A stretch of 64,000 bases of DNA from Mrakia gelida (Eukaryota; Basidiomycota; Tremellomycetes; Cystofilobasidiales; Mrakiaceae): positions 620,001-684,000 of the forward strand of contig BRON01000007.1 in NCBI GenBank assembly GCA_024345305.1, in the 5' to 3' direction. This document shows positions 34,911-47,717 of the stretch, piece after piece. The translations under genes were made by a program, and so were the position numbers. Each line of letters opens with the position of its first letter. Position 1 is the stretch's first letter. Below the pieces are notes generated by a model. It saw only the letters and a program-made list of their open reading frames with translations. It had not been told where the DNA came from and did no database searches.

Positions 34911-35271
34911 ATTCTTAGACTCTCGTAGTCTAGTTTCTCCTTGGTCTCGCTTCTTTGGAGGTGCTCGTCGCCTTCCTTCTTAGACTGCTCGCGTGGTGGT
35001 CGTCCTTCGTTTTTGCTGCTTCTACTCCTCTTATCCTTTTTTATGCCATGCATGCCTTAACGAGATCATCCTTCTGCTTTGGGAAAGACATCGACTCAGG
35101 CGAAGACAAGAACAAGGGAGAAAAAAAAACGACACGAGCCGAAGACAACAACAACTTCAGCTCGACGCGTCGACGTTTCGCGTCCGACTTCCCTTCTCTT
35201 CTTCGTTGCGAGCTTCCTCTGAGTCTCGGCCACGAGGAACATCGTATGATGGGCTCGTCTTCATCCTAGAT
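34911..35271. other. Intergenic: convergent 3' ends of H2A and the M64 peptidase
   Basis: 361 bases, T-rich then A-rich (run of eight A at about 35122). No gene seen. Confidence 0.6.
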
Positions 35272-38200
35272 CTAACATGTCAAAGGCGAATCTCCCTTCT
35301 CAACCAGCCACTCCTTCGAGGCTCGCAAAACCCCGTCCTCGTCCTTCCTCACTTCCTTCGTCCAAAGCTCGACCTCGACTCTCCATTGACCCAAGGCAGC
35401 TCCAAGCTCTATCCCTTCCACCGAGTCCAGACCGTCGAGTTCGGGGAGACGGACGCCGTTGTGGTACCAGGTGATAAAGTAGCGTTCGTCCGAAGGAGAG
35501 GATGAGCGAAGGTGACCGAGAGGGATGAGTTCGAGGAGGAATTGGGCGGTGGGGACGTTTCCTGGAGAAAGTGAAGACAGAAGATAAGGAAGAGAAGAAT
35601 AGAGGACGCCGATCGAGTCAGCGCGACCTTCTCGAGGGAGTAGTCGAACAGGACGAGCGAGGACGAGTCGTCGACGGGAAAAGCAAAACGATACGAACCG
35701 ATGCAGGAGATGCTGGAGACGAAGGTATCGATGAGGGATATTCGTCTCAGCTGGTTCTTCCACAAGCCCTCAAGGCATACGCTGCAGAAAGCTGAGGGGA
35801 ATGAGGAGAGAGGAGTCAGCGACAGACCGTTCGAACGCAAGGACAAGGGTAGAAAGGAGAGCTCACTGGGAGTCCCCACCATTCTCATCAAGCAGCACTC
35901 GTTCGTGGGTCGATAGCTGGTGGTGTTGTAGAGCGAGTACCTGAGGAAAGGCGGAAGGGAGGAAGGGGAAGCGGCGTCAGTGCGAACTCGCGAGTAGCGA
36001 AGGAACGAACGACGCGACTCGGTTCGCCGTCTCCTCCGTCTCTGTCTTCCTCCGACGTCGACTCACGTAGGGAAGGTACCGATAAAACATTTCGCGTCGT
36101 TGAACCTGGAGTCAAGTCCTAGGTCAGCAAGGCGATCGAGACGTCCCTCTCGAAATTCAACGAACGACGGTGAAAGAAACGATGCTCACTTGTCTTCCGT
36201 TCCGTACTCAGTCACCTCGACCGAGCAGATCATACGAGCTAGATCCTTCGTCTTGAGAGGAGGCAAGCCCTTGGACTGAAGGACGAACTTGAGCTCGTGC
36301 TCTCCCTCCTCCAAACCTCCCAACCCACTCGGATCTCGAACTTCGATCCAAGCTCGATCCAACTTCCCGAGCCAGCCGACTGGGATCGACCACTCGACGA
36401 GCTTGCCATCGAGGTAGACGGACATCCTGCGAGAACGAAGAGGGGGTTCAGGTCAGCCCTCGAGAGCGAGCGAGCGAGACGAGGGAAGGCGACCGACGAC
36501 TCACTCCTTCGGCGAACGCATCCCAGCGACGGAGAAACGAAGCATGGTTCGAGGGTAAATCTTGAGTCCCTTGGTGTCGAAGGTGGTAGTGAAGCTCGAT
36601 TTCGAGAGATCTTGCCAGGGGTAGACCTGAAGAGGAGTGACGGCGTCCTCGGATCGAGGAGGAGAGAGGGGAGAGGAAAGCCAGTGCTCCCATTTCTGCT
36701 CGCGGAAAGGTGAAGAAGGGACGGAGTCAGAGTAGAAGATTCGGGATGCCGCAACTCGACTCGAGAGGGTGAGAAACGAGGATGAGCGACGCACGATGGA
36801 AGTGAGGTTGGGCGACGAGTTGACTGAGGCGTCGAACGAAGACGAAACGAGATCAGCCAAGAACTGAGGGGCAGCAAGACCTGCAATTGACTCATTCCTA
36901 ACCTCCGAAGTATGCATAACCTCCTTCGTACTCCTCTCCGACCGGAATCAAGCTGTGACCGATCTCGTGCCTGCGAAGGAAAGACCAGTCGCATCAGCCG
37001 TCGTCGACTTCGCGTCTTCGTGTATGTCTCAGCGTCGCCTTCTTCGTCTACGAATTCCGACCAAGGAACCACTCACCTCAAGACAAGAGCACCGTTAAGC
37101 TCGGATCTCGTAGTGATCGTGAACTAGAAACGAAGAGAAGGAACGAGGGAGGTCAGTGCGTCGCAACGATCACCTCTTCCGCCTCTCGAACACGTCGAAG
37201 AGGAGGCGTAGAAGGGACTGACCTCTCCCCCAAGTCCTCCATAGTAGTCAAAGTTCCCGACGAGAGCCATCTGGTCGCAACCTCCTCCTTTGGATCCGAA
37301 GTAGCCTTCGCGAACGGCGGAGCAGGCAGCCCGAGCTCGTCCTCGATGAGCAGCGTAGAGAGCTCTCAGTTCGAGAGAATCGCGGTAGAGCCCGAAGGGA
37401 GTACTGTCGTATGAGAAGAAGAAGGGTCAGCGATGCCGAACGCGCTGGAGGAGGCGATACGAGCAGGCACTGTGTCGGACGAACTCCTTGGGAACGCCAT
37501 TCGATCCTACGCCGCTCTGTTGGAAGGTTCGGAGACAGGTCAGCTAACGGAGACGCCTTCGATACGGGTTGCTGCTACTGACCTCGTTCGACTCCACGTA
37601 AACTCCCCAGAAGTTAAAGAGGGGAGCCGTCGAAGCGAACGTTCCGTCGTCAATGATTGAAGCCACGAGCCTCTTCACGTCCGAGACGAACTTGCTCTTC
37701 TCGTCATGGGTGTCTGAGCATCGAGAAAATTGATAGAGGGCGTCGTCAGCAGCCGAGTCTTGGAAGCGAAGAAGAGGGGCGAGGGACAGAGAGCGACGGG
37801 CGATTCACTCACATCCATCTCCGAAGAAAGCGACGTTGATCCGATTCTCGGTAGGTCCAGAGATCCTGAGAGGGATCAGTTCCATTCCCTTGGGAACTTC
37901 CTTGTCCTTTCTGTTCGAGAACTGAGCCTGCGAGTCCCTACGACCTCTGAACGCGTCGGTTCCTTGAAGGACGAGCTCGCGGTTCGGCCTCGATCCTTCC
38001 TCGTCCTGCTCCTCGAGCCAAGACCGACAAGCCACGGAGGGAGAGCGGCGAGAAGAGGAAAGGTAGGAGGGGTGGTGGTCGGCTGTGGGCAGGAGGAGGG
38101 AGGGATCTGTCGAGTAGATGTTGACGAGGAGGGATTGCGACGAGCGGAGTTGTTCGTGATGGTGGGATGCTTGAAGGAGGGACAGGGACGAGAGCTGCTC

Positions 38201-38628
38201 GTATCAGGCCAGAACAGACAGAGACGGCAAAGGGTCAGTCTCAGCTAGTACCTCGAGTCGATAAGAGATAGAGAGACTGACCTGAACGTCCTCCAATCTC
38301 CCTCGAGCGGCTCCCTCGTCCAAAACGACCTTCTCTTCGACGAACACCTTCCCTTCCGCTTCCATCAGCTCCCTTCGGGCAGGCAGCCTCGAGATCTGTC
38401 TATGCCCCTCGACGAGAGTGCATTCCGATGTTGGTAGGTGGATCTCGTAGGAGAGAAGGTGGTAGGGTGGGGCTGAGGCCGAAGGAGGGAAGGAGCGGGC
38501 GAGGCAGGAGGAGGGATGAAGGAGGAGGAGAGCGAGAACAGCAGCGCTCGATGGGAGCCTGTGGCAAACGAAGGCGTTGGGGTTAGCCCATGATCTCAAT
38601 TAGCTTAGTGAAAGTAGACTCACAGCAT
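35272..38628 (-). CDS. Secreted M64-family (IgA peptidase-like) zinc metallopeptidase
   Basis: Fifteen exons (38628-38624, 38558-38282, 38194-37813, 37713-37583, 37516-37485, 37403-37223, 37123-37077, 36970-36903, 36823-36795, 36695-36505, 36426-36190, 36105-36067, 35940-35867, 35791-35699, 35561-35272), 691 aa. A signal peptide (MLLPSSAAVLALLLLHPSSC) sends it to the secretory pathway. Family landmarks are INVAFFGDGYTHDEKSKFVSD, the substrate-proximal DTPFGLYRDSLELR and GCDQMALVGNFDYYGG. The active site is VLRHEIGHSLIPVGEEYEGG, where H353, E354 and H357 form the HExxH zinc site. It is followed by GYAYFGVNSSPNLTSI, two Trp-rich segments and the Cys-rich TNECCLMRMVG. M64 was defined on a bacterial IgA protease; fungal members are widespread and their substrates are unknown. 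The first coding exon is just ATGCT. An apparent 22-nt gap after GGYAYFG is resolved by a 79-nt intron (36902-36824). Confidence 0.88.
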
Positions 38629-38908
38629 GACAAAGAAGGAGAGGTAGATTTGGAGGTCGAGTGAACGTTGGGAGAAATGAGCTCGCTCGACCCACGCTTC
38701 CCTTCGTCGATCTCCGGCGTAGCTCGTTTTCTCGTTCTTTTTCTTGCAGGAGAAGAGTCGTGGTCGAAAGGGGAGGAAAGCGAGCTCCCAGGTCGAGTAG
38801 AGAGTCGAAGACGTTATTTGCATTACATTTCCAGAAGCCCAAAAAGAGAAAAGAACAGAGGAGCGAAAGAGAAGAGGGAGGGAAGACGTGAAGGGGTCGT
38901 AGAGATGA

Positions 38909-40464
38909 CTAGATGAGGCAGGTGCCCATGTAGACGCCGTTGTAAGGCCCGAGATGGTCGGGCAAGATGCTGAGAACGTTGAAGGTCTGGCTGAGAGAAT
39001 GAAGAAAGGATAAATTCAGCTCTTCCCGTCGAACGCGACGCGTCTCGAGATCGATCGGTACTAACCCAAGGGCACAGTTGGTGTTCTCGACGCCCGGGCA
39101 GGAGTTGTAAGCGTTTAAAGGGGTGATGTACTGCTCTCCGTTGATCTGCTGGAATCCCAGGAACTGTCCGGGGAGACGGGGAACGGGATCTACAGAGCGA
39201 AAGTGAAACGAGACGCGTCAGAATCATCAAAACGAGGAGGAAGGGCTGGATATGGGACGTACCGTTCTTGTTGGTGGTGTGAACCGAGTCAGGGATCTGG
39301 AGATTCCAGACAAGGCAGCAGGAGAAAAGTCAGTTCGATCAGACGCGTGGTCGAGCGAGGAGACGAGATCAGAAGAGACGCACGACTTTGAGAGCCCAGG
39401 GACCGAAGGCTGGGTTTCCAGTCCTGGGAAGACCGAAGAGTCGAGCCGAGACGGTCAAGGAGGGGATCTGGAGCTTGAGGTAGAGGGCGTCGACTGGAGA
39501 GAGAGATGAACGCGATAAAAGGACCCGATCAGTTCGAGTCGAGATGTCTTTGACGAGGAGGAAAACGTCGATCTGAATGAACTCACGCTCAGCGATGGAA
39601 GCTCCGAGAGAGTGACCGACAGTGATGACTGACGAAGAACGAGAGAAGGTGGTCAGCTTTTGTCTCCAGCGCACGAGCAGAAACCTACACGTCGAATCGA
39701 ACTCACCCTTGGACGTTCCGTACTGAGCGACTCCCTTCTTGACTGCAGCAAGAACTTGGGAGGCAGTGTATCCTTGAGTCTGTTGGAATCCACTGTGAAC
39801 CTTGACTCCGGCGGCGGCAGCACCTAGAAACGAGAAGGACGAGCGTCAGCCTCCGAGTTGGGTTCGAACGCGTCGCAGTCGGAGTTGGACTCACCGGGAA
39901 ACATCGACTCTGGCAGCGAGGTGGGAAGGAAATTCGCATCCTCGAGGATGGAAAGGATGCTTGTAGGGTTGGTGCCTTGATGAGCCACGATGATAGCTCC
40001 CAAGCTCTTGCTGTATCCAACGAACCAGCCTGCGTGTGGGAAAAAAGAGAGATCGACGAGGGTGTCAGGTTGGTCGACCTCTGTTCCCTCTCCGGCTCGA
40101 GCGAAATACTCACCTGGGATCAGCTGATCGTGTCCTCCAGCAGCGATCGCTACGATGGAATTGATGGCAGCTCCAGAGTTGATGGATCCCGCCGAGCAGT
40201 AAGCAGCGCTGTTTCGCAGGAGGGGAAAGAGAGGCGCGTCGGAAATGAAGTTGAAGAGCTCAACGCGAGTCACGAAGAGAACGATTCTACGTACGAGGCG
40301 ATCGTAGCGAAGGTGGCGATATCAGCCTTCGCAGAAGCAGAGAGGACTGAGACAGCAGCCGTGTTCGCTCTGGCTTCGATGAGCTTGAGGTCCGGCGAGA
40401 GGGCGAGAGGAGCAGCCGAAACGGACGCGATGAGGAGAAGACCAAGAGCGTGGGAAGCGAGCAT
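38909..40464 (-). CDS. Secreted class-3 lipase 2
   Basis: Nine exons (40464-40295, 40208-40114, 40029-39895, 39823-39707, 39628-39587, 39493-39384, 39296-39263, 39189-39066, 38990-38909), 302 aa. It has a signal peptide (MLASHALGLLLIASVSAAPL) followed by a propeptide-like stretch. Catalytic residues of the Rhizomucor-type family are all visible: Ser179 in VGHSLGAS, the Asp in NKNDPVPRLPG and the His in LPDHLGPYNGVYMGTC. Exons 2-9 have the same lengths as in lipase 1 (15159-16720), and all introns are canonical GT-AG, so this copy serves as the intact reference. The protein should hydrolyse acylglycerols extracellularly. The two genes lie 23 kb apart in inverted orientation, neither in a recognisable cluster. 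Confidence 0.92.
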
Positions 40465-41665
40465 CTTGGGAGAGGGTGTCGAAGGATGGATGGGAGGAGA
40501 CGAGAGGGAAGAAAGAAGAGGTGGGAGAGATGGTGGTTGGAGGGCGAAGGGAGACCAACGCGCCTAGCTTTTTGATGGGGTTCCACCAACTTCGGCGATT
40601 CTTCCTCCTTCTCGCACCTGATCAGAGTGGAGCCAGGGTCTCGGAAGTAGATTCTACCTGCTAGCTGCGAAGCTTGTTGATTGCCGGTTGGAAAAGACGA
40701 ACGGAAACGAAAAAAGTGGTGAGCGGCGGCTCAACGCGTCCGGCTATCGTTCGGTTCCCCTCCTGCCGTGTCCTCCTCAGCCTCTCGTCTCCTCCTTCTT
40801 GCTCTATATCCAGCATCTGAGGGTCAGGTGGAAGAGACTCACAAGGATACCGGTCTCAGACCAGGGTGGAAGGACCAACGGAAGGACGGACGGAGCGTCG
40901 ACTCTCCTCAGCTCGACAGTCAGATGGTCGCGTCTCAACGGCCATCGCTCGTCCTTTTATCGAATCCGAAGCCCTGGATCTTGGCGAGCGAGGGCCTGGA
41001 TGTCTTCTGACGAGAGTTTGCCTGGAGAAGCGCTGAAGGTTGGGAGGAAGGAGCTTGAGCTGCTGAGACATGCGAAGAGGAAAGAGAGCGAGGTTCAGCG
41101 GGGTTCCTCTCCAGGGTCCTCGTCCAAGAGAGCAGCAATGCTGGTCAAGTATCGAGACCTAGAGAAGAGACAAGAGGAGCAGATGAGCTCACCAGAAGAC
41201 CGACCCTTCTTCCCTCCCCAGTCCTCCCACACTAGAGTCCTACGACCTAATCTCTCCAAGTCTTCCCTCGTTTCGATCCGCCACAGGGCATGTTCCAGTC
41301 CTCGAGCAGCTCCAGAAGAGGTCGGAAGCGAGAGTTGAAAGGTTCGTCCGAGAGGAGATGAGAGACATTCCTTCTTGGGAAGCTCGAGAGGTCGATGTAG
41401 TTCGGAGGGAACGAGCGCTCATCTGTGTCGACCGGTCTTCCTTCGTTCGCTCCAGCGCAGCTCGAGCTTTGGTCGCTGAACAGGAAACGTGGCGAGCAGG
41501 GGAACAGAGAGCATGGTATCAGAGCAACGAGCAAGGGGATATAAGAGAACGAACAATCAACAAGGTATGTATAGAAATCAACTCAGCTCGTCGACTCTTC
41601 TCCGCCTCCTCCTTCTCACCCCTTCCCTCCCTCCCTCCCCAACCGTTTCCCACTGCCCAACGCTT
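40465..41665 (+). other. Possible uncharacterised coding segment between lipase 2 and RAV1
   Basis: Two stretches on the + strand read like real, highly charged helical protein. One is 40994-41200 (ESLPGEALKVGRKELELLRH, then LVKYRDLEKRQEEQ). The other is 41287-41569, starting right after a CACAG acceptor (HVPVLEQLQKRSEARVERFV, EEMRDIPSWEAREVDVVRRE, QETWRAGEQRAWYQSNE). They differ in style from the Ser/Pro/Arg shadows elsewhere. I could not find donors that join them in one frame, nor a clear stop or family, so exon limits are not given. It may be a small lineage-specific gene or a decayed one. The left 250 bases must also hold the lipase 2 promoter. Confidence 0.35.
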
Positions 41666-44600
41666 CTAGAACCCAAAGGCAGACATGTCGAACTCTGCAG
41701 CACCCTGCTTGGCATCCTCCTTCGCCGACTTCATCAACGAGCCCAATCCCTTCCTCCTCGCAATCGCAGCGTGATCCACGACGTCCGAAGGCGCGTCTCC
41801 TCCTCCGACTGGCGAGACAACGCGTGTCTTCTCGGCGGGCGAGGCAGCTCGGCTGGGTGGGAGGGAGGACGGAAGATCCATGTCGATGATGATGGAAGAT
41901 CGACGAGCTCCACCGAGGAGGAAGGAAGGACGACGGAGGACCTTGGGAGGTTCGAGTTGGCGATCCACTGTCGAACGGAGAGGAGCGATGGGATCGCGTT
42001 CGTCGAGGTCCTCTTCTCCTTCCGACGAGTCACTGACGGCTTGAGAGGGAAGGATCGCCTCGTCGGGGATGACTTCGGGTTTGAGGAAGGTCCAGGAACG
42101 AACGAGGTCGAGGGCGAGGACATGGCAGCCTGAGGGAGATAGTCGAAGGAAGAAAGTCAGCTCGAGTCTCGCTCTCGGCCCAACTCTGTATTCGATGGAA
42201 TCGCTGGACTCACCCATTCGACCGAAGACTCTCGCGTTGTGGAGGACGAAGTTGAACTCTGTCTTCTCGGGGATCTCGCTCGTTCCCTTCGCCGTCTGAA
42301 GAGTGAGCGACCTGAGTTGAGAGAAGAGAAGAGCGAGACTGGGATCGTCGTCGTTCGAGTCTCCGACGACCGGTACGGGGAAGTCGACGCTGGGCTGAAG
42401 GTCCTTGAGAGGAGTCTGTGGAGGGGGAGGAACGAAAGCAAGGTCAGCTCGAGATGAAGGAGGGAGGGAGGAGAGAAAAGGACGCGACTGACGATGAGGA
42501 TTCGAACGGCCAAATCCCTCCTCCTCAACATCCAAAACGCCCACGTTCCCAACCAACGATGACCTCCGCTGAAGGCGAGCGGGACGAGCGTGTTCTGAAG
42601 GATCCCTCGAAGGACGGGTCCATCGTCTCCCTCGACGACTCGAGCGATCGCGACGGCGAGTTGCCAGTCGTTGAGTTGGCGGAGACAGACGTTGACCGCA
42701 TCCTTGACGCTTCCACCGAGCAGGAAGAAGGCAGCGGCGTACTCTGAAGAGAACGAGGAAGTAGACGAAAAGTCAGAACACGAGAGAAGACGAGCGAGAG
42801 GACGCGATATCGAACTCACCGTGTCTCTGCTTGCTCAGAAGAGCGAAGGCGTTCTTGAGCGCGGCCGTCCTCCATCTCGGTTGTGAGAAGTCGTTCGAGA
42901 GGAACTTGAGCATGACCTTCTGTTCCGGGTGCCACGCTGCTTGCTTCCAGAGTCCGTGAACGAGCTTGACCTTCCCAAGAGCGAAGTAGAGGAGAGAGCA
43001 GCTCGCTGGATCTCGGTCGTCCCCTTGCATGTACTGATTCCGGGCGACGATCTCGACTTGAGCTCGCTGCGATGAGGAAGGAGGTAGTGGTCAGTCAGAG
43101 TCTTCTTCGACCATCGAATAGAGAAAACGGAACGGGACTCACAAGAACCTCAGGCGACCTCAACCAAAGGAAGACTCCCAGAGCCTTCGCGTTTCGAAGC
43201 ATCATCTTGCTTCCCGACGCAGCCGTCGCAGCCGTGAGAAGGATGTCCTGACTCTGACTATGGAAGGCCCAGACGACGTTTCGGAAGGAGAGTCGCTCCT
43301 TTTGGTGATGGCTGTGAGGAGGTACTGTTCCTTCCGAGGCGGGAGTGAGAACTCCGGAGGGAGGGAGTCGCTTCTTCCAGATAACGTAGAACCGAAGGGA
43401 GATGAGGTAGCGAAGACCACTGACGTCGAGAGCTCGAGATTGCTCGTCGATCTGGTCAGAGAGGAAGGGAAGAGACGGTCAGCGAAACGGAAGAGGCGAA
43501 GACAAAGATACGAGAACGCGTCGAACTCACCTCGAGGAGAGTTTGGACGAGAGTGAGGAGATGCTCCCGCTCGTGACTCGAGAGAGGTAGAGGGAAAGAG
43601 CTCTCGAGGTGGTCGATGAGGCCCGAGACGAGAGATCGAGTGAAGCCGTTTCCGTCGTCCCTTTGAAAGCAAGAGCGGAACGAGCGTCAATCGAAGCTCT
43701 TCGCGTGAGGACGAACGAAAGAGACACTCACTCGTCTGGTGAAGGATCGTCGTCGAAGAGCGAGCTGTATCGAGAATGACCACCTCCGTTGATCTGGGAA
43801 GCAAAGCAGACAAGAGGTCAGTCGAGAAAGACGCGTTCGAGGAAAAACAAAAGAGCCCACCTTCGGAAGATCCCTCTTCTTCGCAGGACCACTCCCAAAG
43901 AATTCCGAGACGTCCATTCTCGGCCAGTCCATCTCGTCCTTCCCTTGGTTCAAAGCAGCTTCAATAGCGAGATGGAGTCGTGTGACGATGGACTTGACGA
44001 GCTCGATCTTGTCTGAAGATCGCACGAGGAGAAAAACAAGTCAGCGATCTCGATCTCGACCTCGCTCCTTCGCCCGGAACAGATGAGAGAGGATGGCTTA
44101 CTCCAGAGCATGCACTGCAGCAGCAGCTGAGGGTGATAGTCCACCAAAGGCCCATTCCCAAGCGCGACCATCTCGAACACGTCTCGAGGAGCGTTCGTCG
44201 AAGCCTCGTCCTTCGAACGAGTGAGGAACCTCGAATGGATGAAGACCTGATTGCCAGCAGCGACGGCGAAGGATCCGTTGGCGAGCCAGATCGAGTCGGT
44301 GATCGGGTTGGGGGTAAGACTGCAGGGGAGTCGGACAGAGAGAGGTCGCGTCAGTCTGTCGTTCTCGAAAACGAAGGTCGCGAGGGGAGAAAACGTGAAC
44401 TCACGAGTCGATCTCCACCTTCAACACGGTGTCCCAGTACGACCCATCCTCCTCGACGTAGCTCATCCTCTGTTCGGCGAGAAGGACGACGTTAGTCTTG
44501 AATCCGACGGCGAGAACGGACTGCAGGTCGGCGGTGGTCGTCCAATCGAGATCGTTGACAGGTGTTTCCGAGCTGGAACAGGATAGGAGGACGTGTCAGC

Positions 44601-47600
44601 TTAAGGAGGTACCGCTCGAGAGTTGTTGGAAGAGACAAGGAGAGAGACTCACTCGTAAGTCTTGACGAACTCCAATCCCGAGTCGAACTCCGACGACTTC
44701 GAGTCCCAGATCGAGACCTCGTTCCCCTCCGGCGTGCTCACCACTATGAAATCGAAACGACGCGTCTGGTCAGCAATCTTACAATATCTCCATTCCGACT
44801 CGCTAACTCGCTTTTCGAACGAAACCAATCCGACGACTCACCCATGGCCGTCTTCTTCCTCGAACTACACCTCGCCATCACCACTCCCTTCTTCCCCGTC
44901 TTCACCACTCCCGTCCTAACCCAAGGTTCCTTCCCTTCACCCTTCTCACCCTCCACATATCCCAACCTCGGCGTCCAATAACTCAGCTCTCCATCCTTCG
45001 TGACAACGACCAGCATATCCTGCAACGGTACCCTCTCCTTCCAATCAATCACACTCTCGTGCCACCCCATCGGATCTACACTCATCACGAACGCTGGCTC
45101 CTCCCCTTCTCCTTCTCCGTCTCCTTCGGATCGATACGGAAGGAGATAACTCGACACGAGCGTCGCGGTCGGTTCTCCTTCCTTCTCTCCTCTGCGCTCT
45201 GGATCTCCAGCGTCGAGTCTCCAGATGTAGACAAAGGCGGTGGAGGTAGATGCGATGAGGTAGGAGGTGGTGGGGAGTTTGGTGGCCGTTGAGACTCCGT
45301 CGTCGATGTCGGAAAGGGCGACGAGGGTTGTGAGGCGATGGGAGGGAGAGAGTCCTGGAAGAGGGGAGGTCGCTGGAGAAAGGTGAAGGAGGGAGGAGTG
45401 AAGGGAGGGTCGGAGGTAGCAGATGGTAATGGAAGAGGTGGAAGGGTGGTAGGTTGCGATGGATCGACCTGCGAAAAAGGGAAACGAAAGGACGGACGCG
45501 TCGAGCGAGGAGGTCAGATCTCGAGTCGACTCGAGACGAAACGAACTCTGCGAATGAAAGAGAAACAAAAGAAGAGACGGAAGACTCACCTCGAGCAAAC
45601 AAAGCCATCAACGCGACTCCCTCTTCGGCCTTCCAACGTCCTCTCGCTCTCCAAAGTCCGTCGCGTCCCTTCCCTTTCTTCGACCGATACGCCTCGAGAC
45701 CCCACGCGACACACTCCCCATCCTCCCCTAAACTGATCAGACCACGACCGTTGGGGGTCCTGAAGAACTCTCTGACGGGCTGATTGAGTCCGAGGATGGG
45801 ATCCTTGAGGTCGGGAAGAGGAGTGAAGGACGAGTGGGCTGAGGCCGACGGCGAAGGGTCGAAGAGAGTGGAAGGCGTGAGGTGAAGAGGAACGATGGGA
45901 CGTGATGGTGTGTGTGAGATAAGGAGAAGAGATGGAGCTGGAAGGGAGGAGATCGAGGAAGTAGATGGTGTGGACGAGGGTTGAGAGGGAGGTGGTCGAG
46001 GAAGAGCGACGAGGGTGTAGGACGCGAAAGGCGAGATCTGAGGACCTGTTGCCGACCGGAGGAACGGGGAGTGGTGGTGTAGGAGTTTGAGGACCTTCAA
46101 GAGAGTGGGAGGTCTCCTCTCCATGTTGACGACGCTCCAGATCTTCACTCCTCCTCCGTCGCGCTCGACGCCAACGAAGAGATCTCCCAACGTCGCTTCT
46201 GCTCCTCCGATCTCCTCGAGCATCTTCCTCCGACCGAGATCGTCCCCAGTCTCATTCGCCAACGCTGTTTCAATCCCTCTCCGAAGTTCCGACGCGTTGA
46301 GAGGGAAGATGGTCGAGCAGGGCGACGAGGAAAGTGGAGGAGAGACGGTCGACCAGAGTTGGAAGTGATTGGGATCGTCGAGGACGGGGCTGTGGATGTG
46401 GATGGTCGAGGCTCCGGTGAGGGTGTAGAGAAGTGGTGTTGGGTCCCTGAGTGTTCGTAAGCATGAAGAAGGGTCAGGGTCGGACGAGAGAACTGCAGTC
46501 GAGACGCGAAGACGAGAGACTGACTTCGTGCTGCTTCTCCACCAAACCCCCTTGATGGGACGAGCAAACTTGAGCGTCTGACCGGCTGAGCGACCTTCCA
46601 GCTCTCCTGACTTGTCGATCTTGATGATCCGAAGTGTTTTCTCGTTCTGAGCGGACGAGTAAAGGAGATAATCGATCAGGGAACGCGTGAGGACGAGGGA
46701 GAAGTCGACGTCGAGGACGAACCCGTGAAAGGATGGTCGCGAAGCCGCCTGAGGGATCGAAGATGGACCAGTCGACGAGAGGTAGCCGGACGTCGAGGCT
46801 GGACCGCAAGGTAGTGGTATCAGCGACGGGTGGGGAACGAAACGAGAGGGAAGGAGAACGCGGAATGAGCTCACCTCTCTTCCCAAACTCGACTCCAGAG
46901 ACCCATCCCATCGTCCATGTCGCTCGACCAGAGAGCTAAGCTTCCTCGAGAGGCTACCATTATCTTCCCTGTAGAGTGAGGAGGGTCATAGAGGGTATCA
47001 GGGGCCGAATCAAAGGGGAGGGAAGGGAGAAGGACGAGCTGACCCTGACGATAATCGAGCGAGGTGATGGGTCCTTCCCTCGGGGTGGTCATCGTCGAAT
47101 GAACCTTCCACGAAGGCCGGAGTTTTGAGGAGGAGGAGGAGGTAGAGGTCGGCTCTGGGAAGGTCGAGAGGATAGGAGTGAAGACGACGATGTGGGAGTC
47201 CAGGGAAGCGATGATCTGGACGGGAGAAGGGGGAGGGACGGAGGGAAGGAGGTCAGCTTGGCGACGTTCGGCTCTCTCTCTCCTTCTATAGATCTTCGAG
47301 TTCGCTCGTCCAATCTCGGCAAGATCCCTGCCATACGAGACAGCTACGAGATGGAAAGTTTGACTCACCAATCCCTTCTCCTCGTCTACGGCGAGACCTC
47401 CGATGGAACCCTCCCTCGCTCCCTTTCCAACTCCATGAAAGCCCATCGAGAAAGGCAGCGTCGAGACGAGCTCCATAGCTGAATCGAGAACGACAATTCC
47501 ATCGCCGGAGGGGTAGATCTGATCGCGTCGTGAAGAGGAGGGAGGTTCAGCGAACCGAGTCGTGAGCTCGAGAGGGAGGGAGGAAGGGAGCGAGCTCAGA

Positions 47601-47717
47601 CGAAGACAAGATGGAACTGACGAGGAAGGGAACCTCCTTGACTCGGATGTGTTTGACGGAGGAGGAGGAGATGTCATTAGGAAGGGGTAAGATCGTCTGG
47701 GAGAGGATCAGAGACAT
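41666..47717 (-). CDS. RAV1: RAVE complex subunit Rav1 (V-ATPase assembly)
   Basis: Nineteen exons: 47717-47622, 47518-47369, 47215-47044, 46968-46875, 46798-46723, 46646-46525, 46446-45590, 45468-44842, 44743-44653, 44572-44405, 44319-44102, 44012-43861, 43793-43732, 43660-43531, 43451-43143, 43066-42820, 42743-42493, 42415-42214, 42129-41666; 1495 aa. Rav1 (DmX/rabconnectin-3 relative) carries WD-like repeats at the N-terminus and the conserved Rav1 C-terminal domain; RAVE reassembles V1 onto Vo of the vacuolar ATPase after glucose changes. Seen here are propeller-type strands (SLALWSSDMDDGMGLWSRVW, NEVSIWDSKS, AFVYIWRLDAG). The hallmark Rav1p_C blocks are GNGPLVDYHPQLLLQCMLW, KERLSFRNVVWAFHSQSQDI, LVHGLWKQAAWHPEQ, RWRTAALKNAFALL, EYAAAFFLLGGSVKDAVNVC and RWLGTWAFWMLRRRDLAV. 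The end is FDMSAFGF. The start MSLILSQTILPLPND was preferred over the ATG at 47799, which runs into a stop. Confidence 0.93.

Noticed and set aside
36876..36902. A 22-nt intron in the M64 gene
   Set aside because: Too short to splice. The 79-nt intron 36902-36824 with a GCTGAT-type branch gives YFGVNSSPN in phase.
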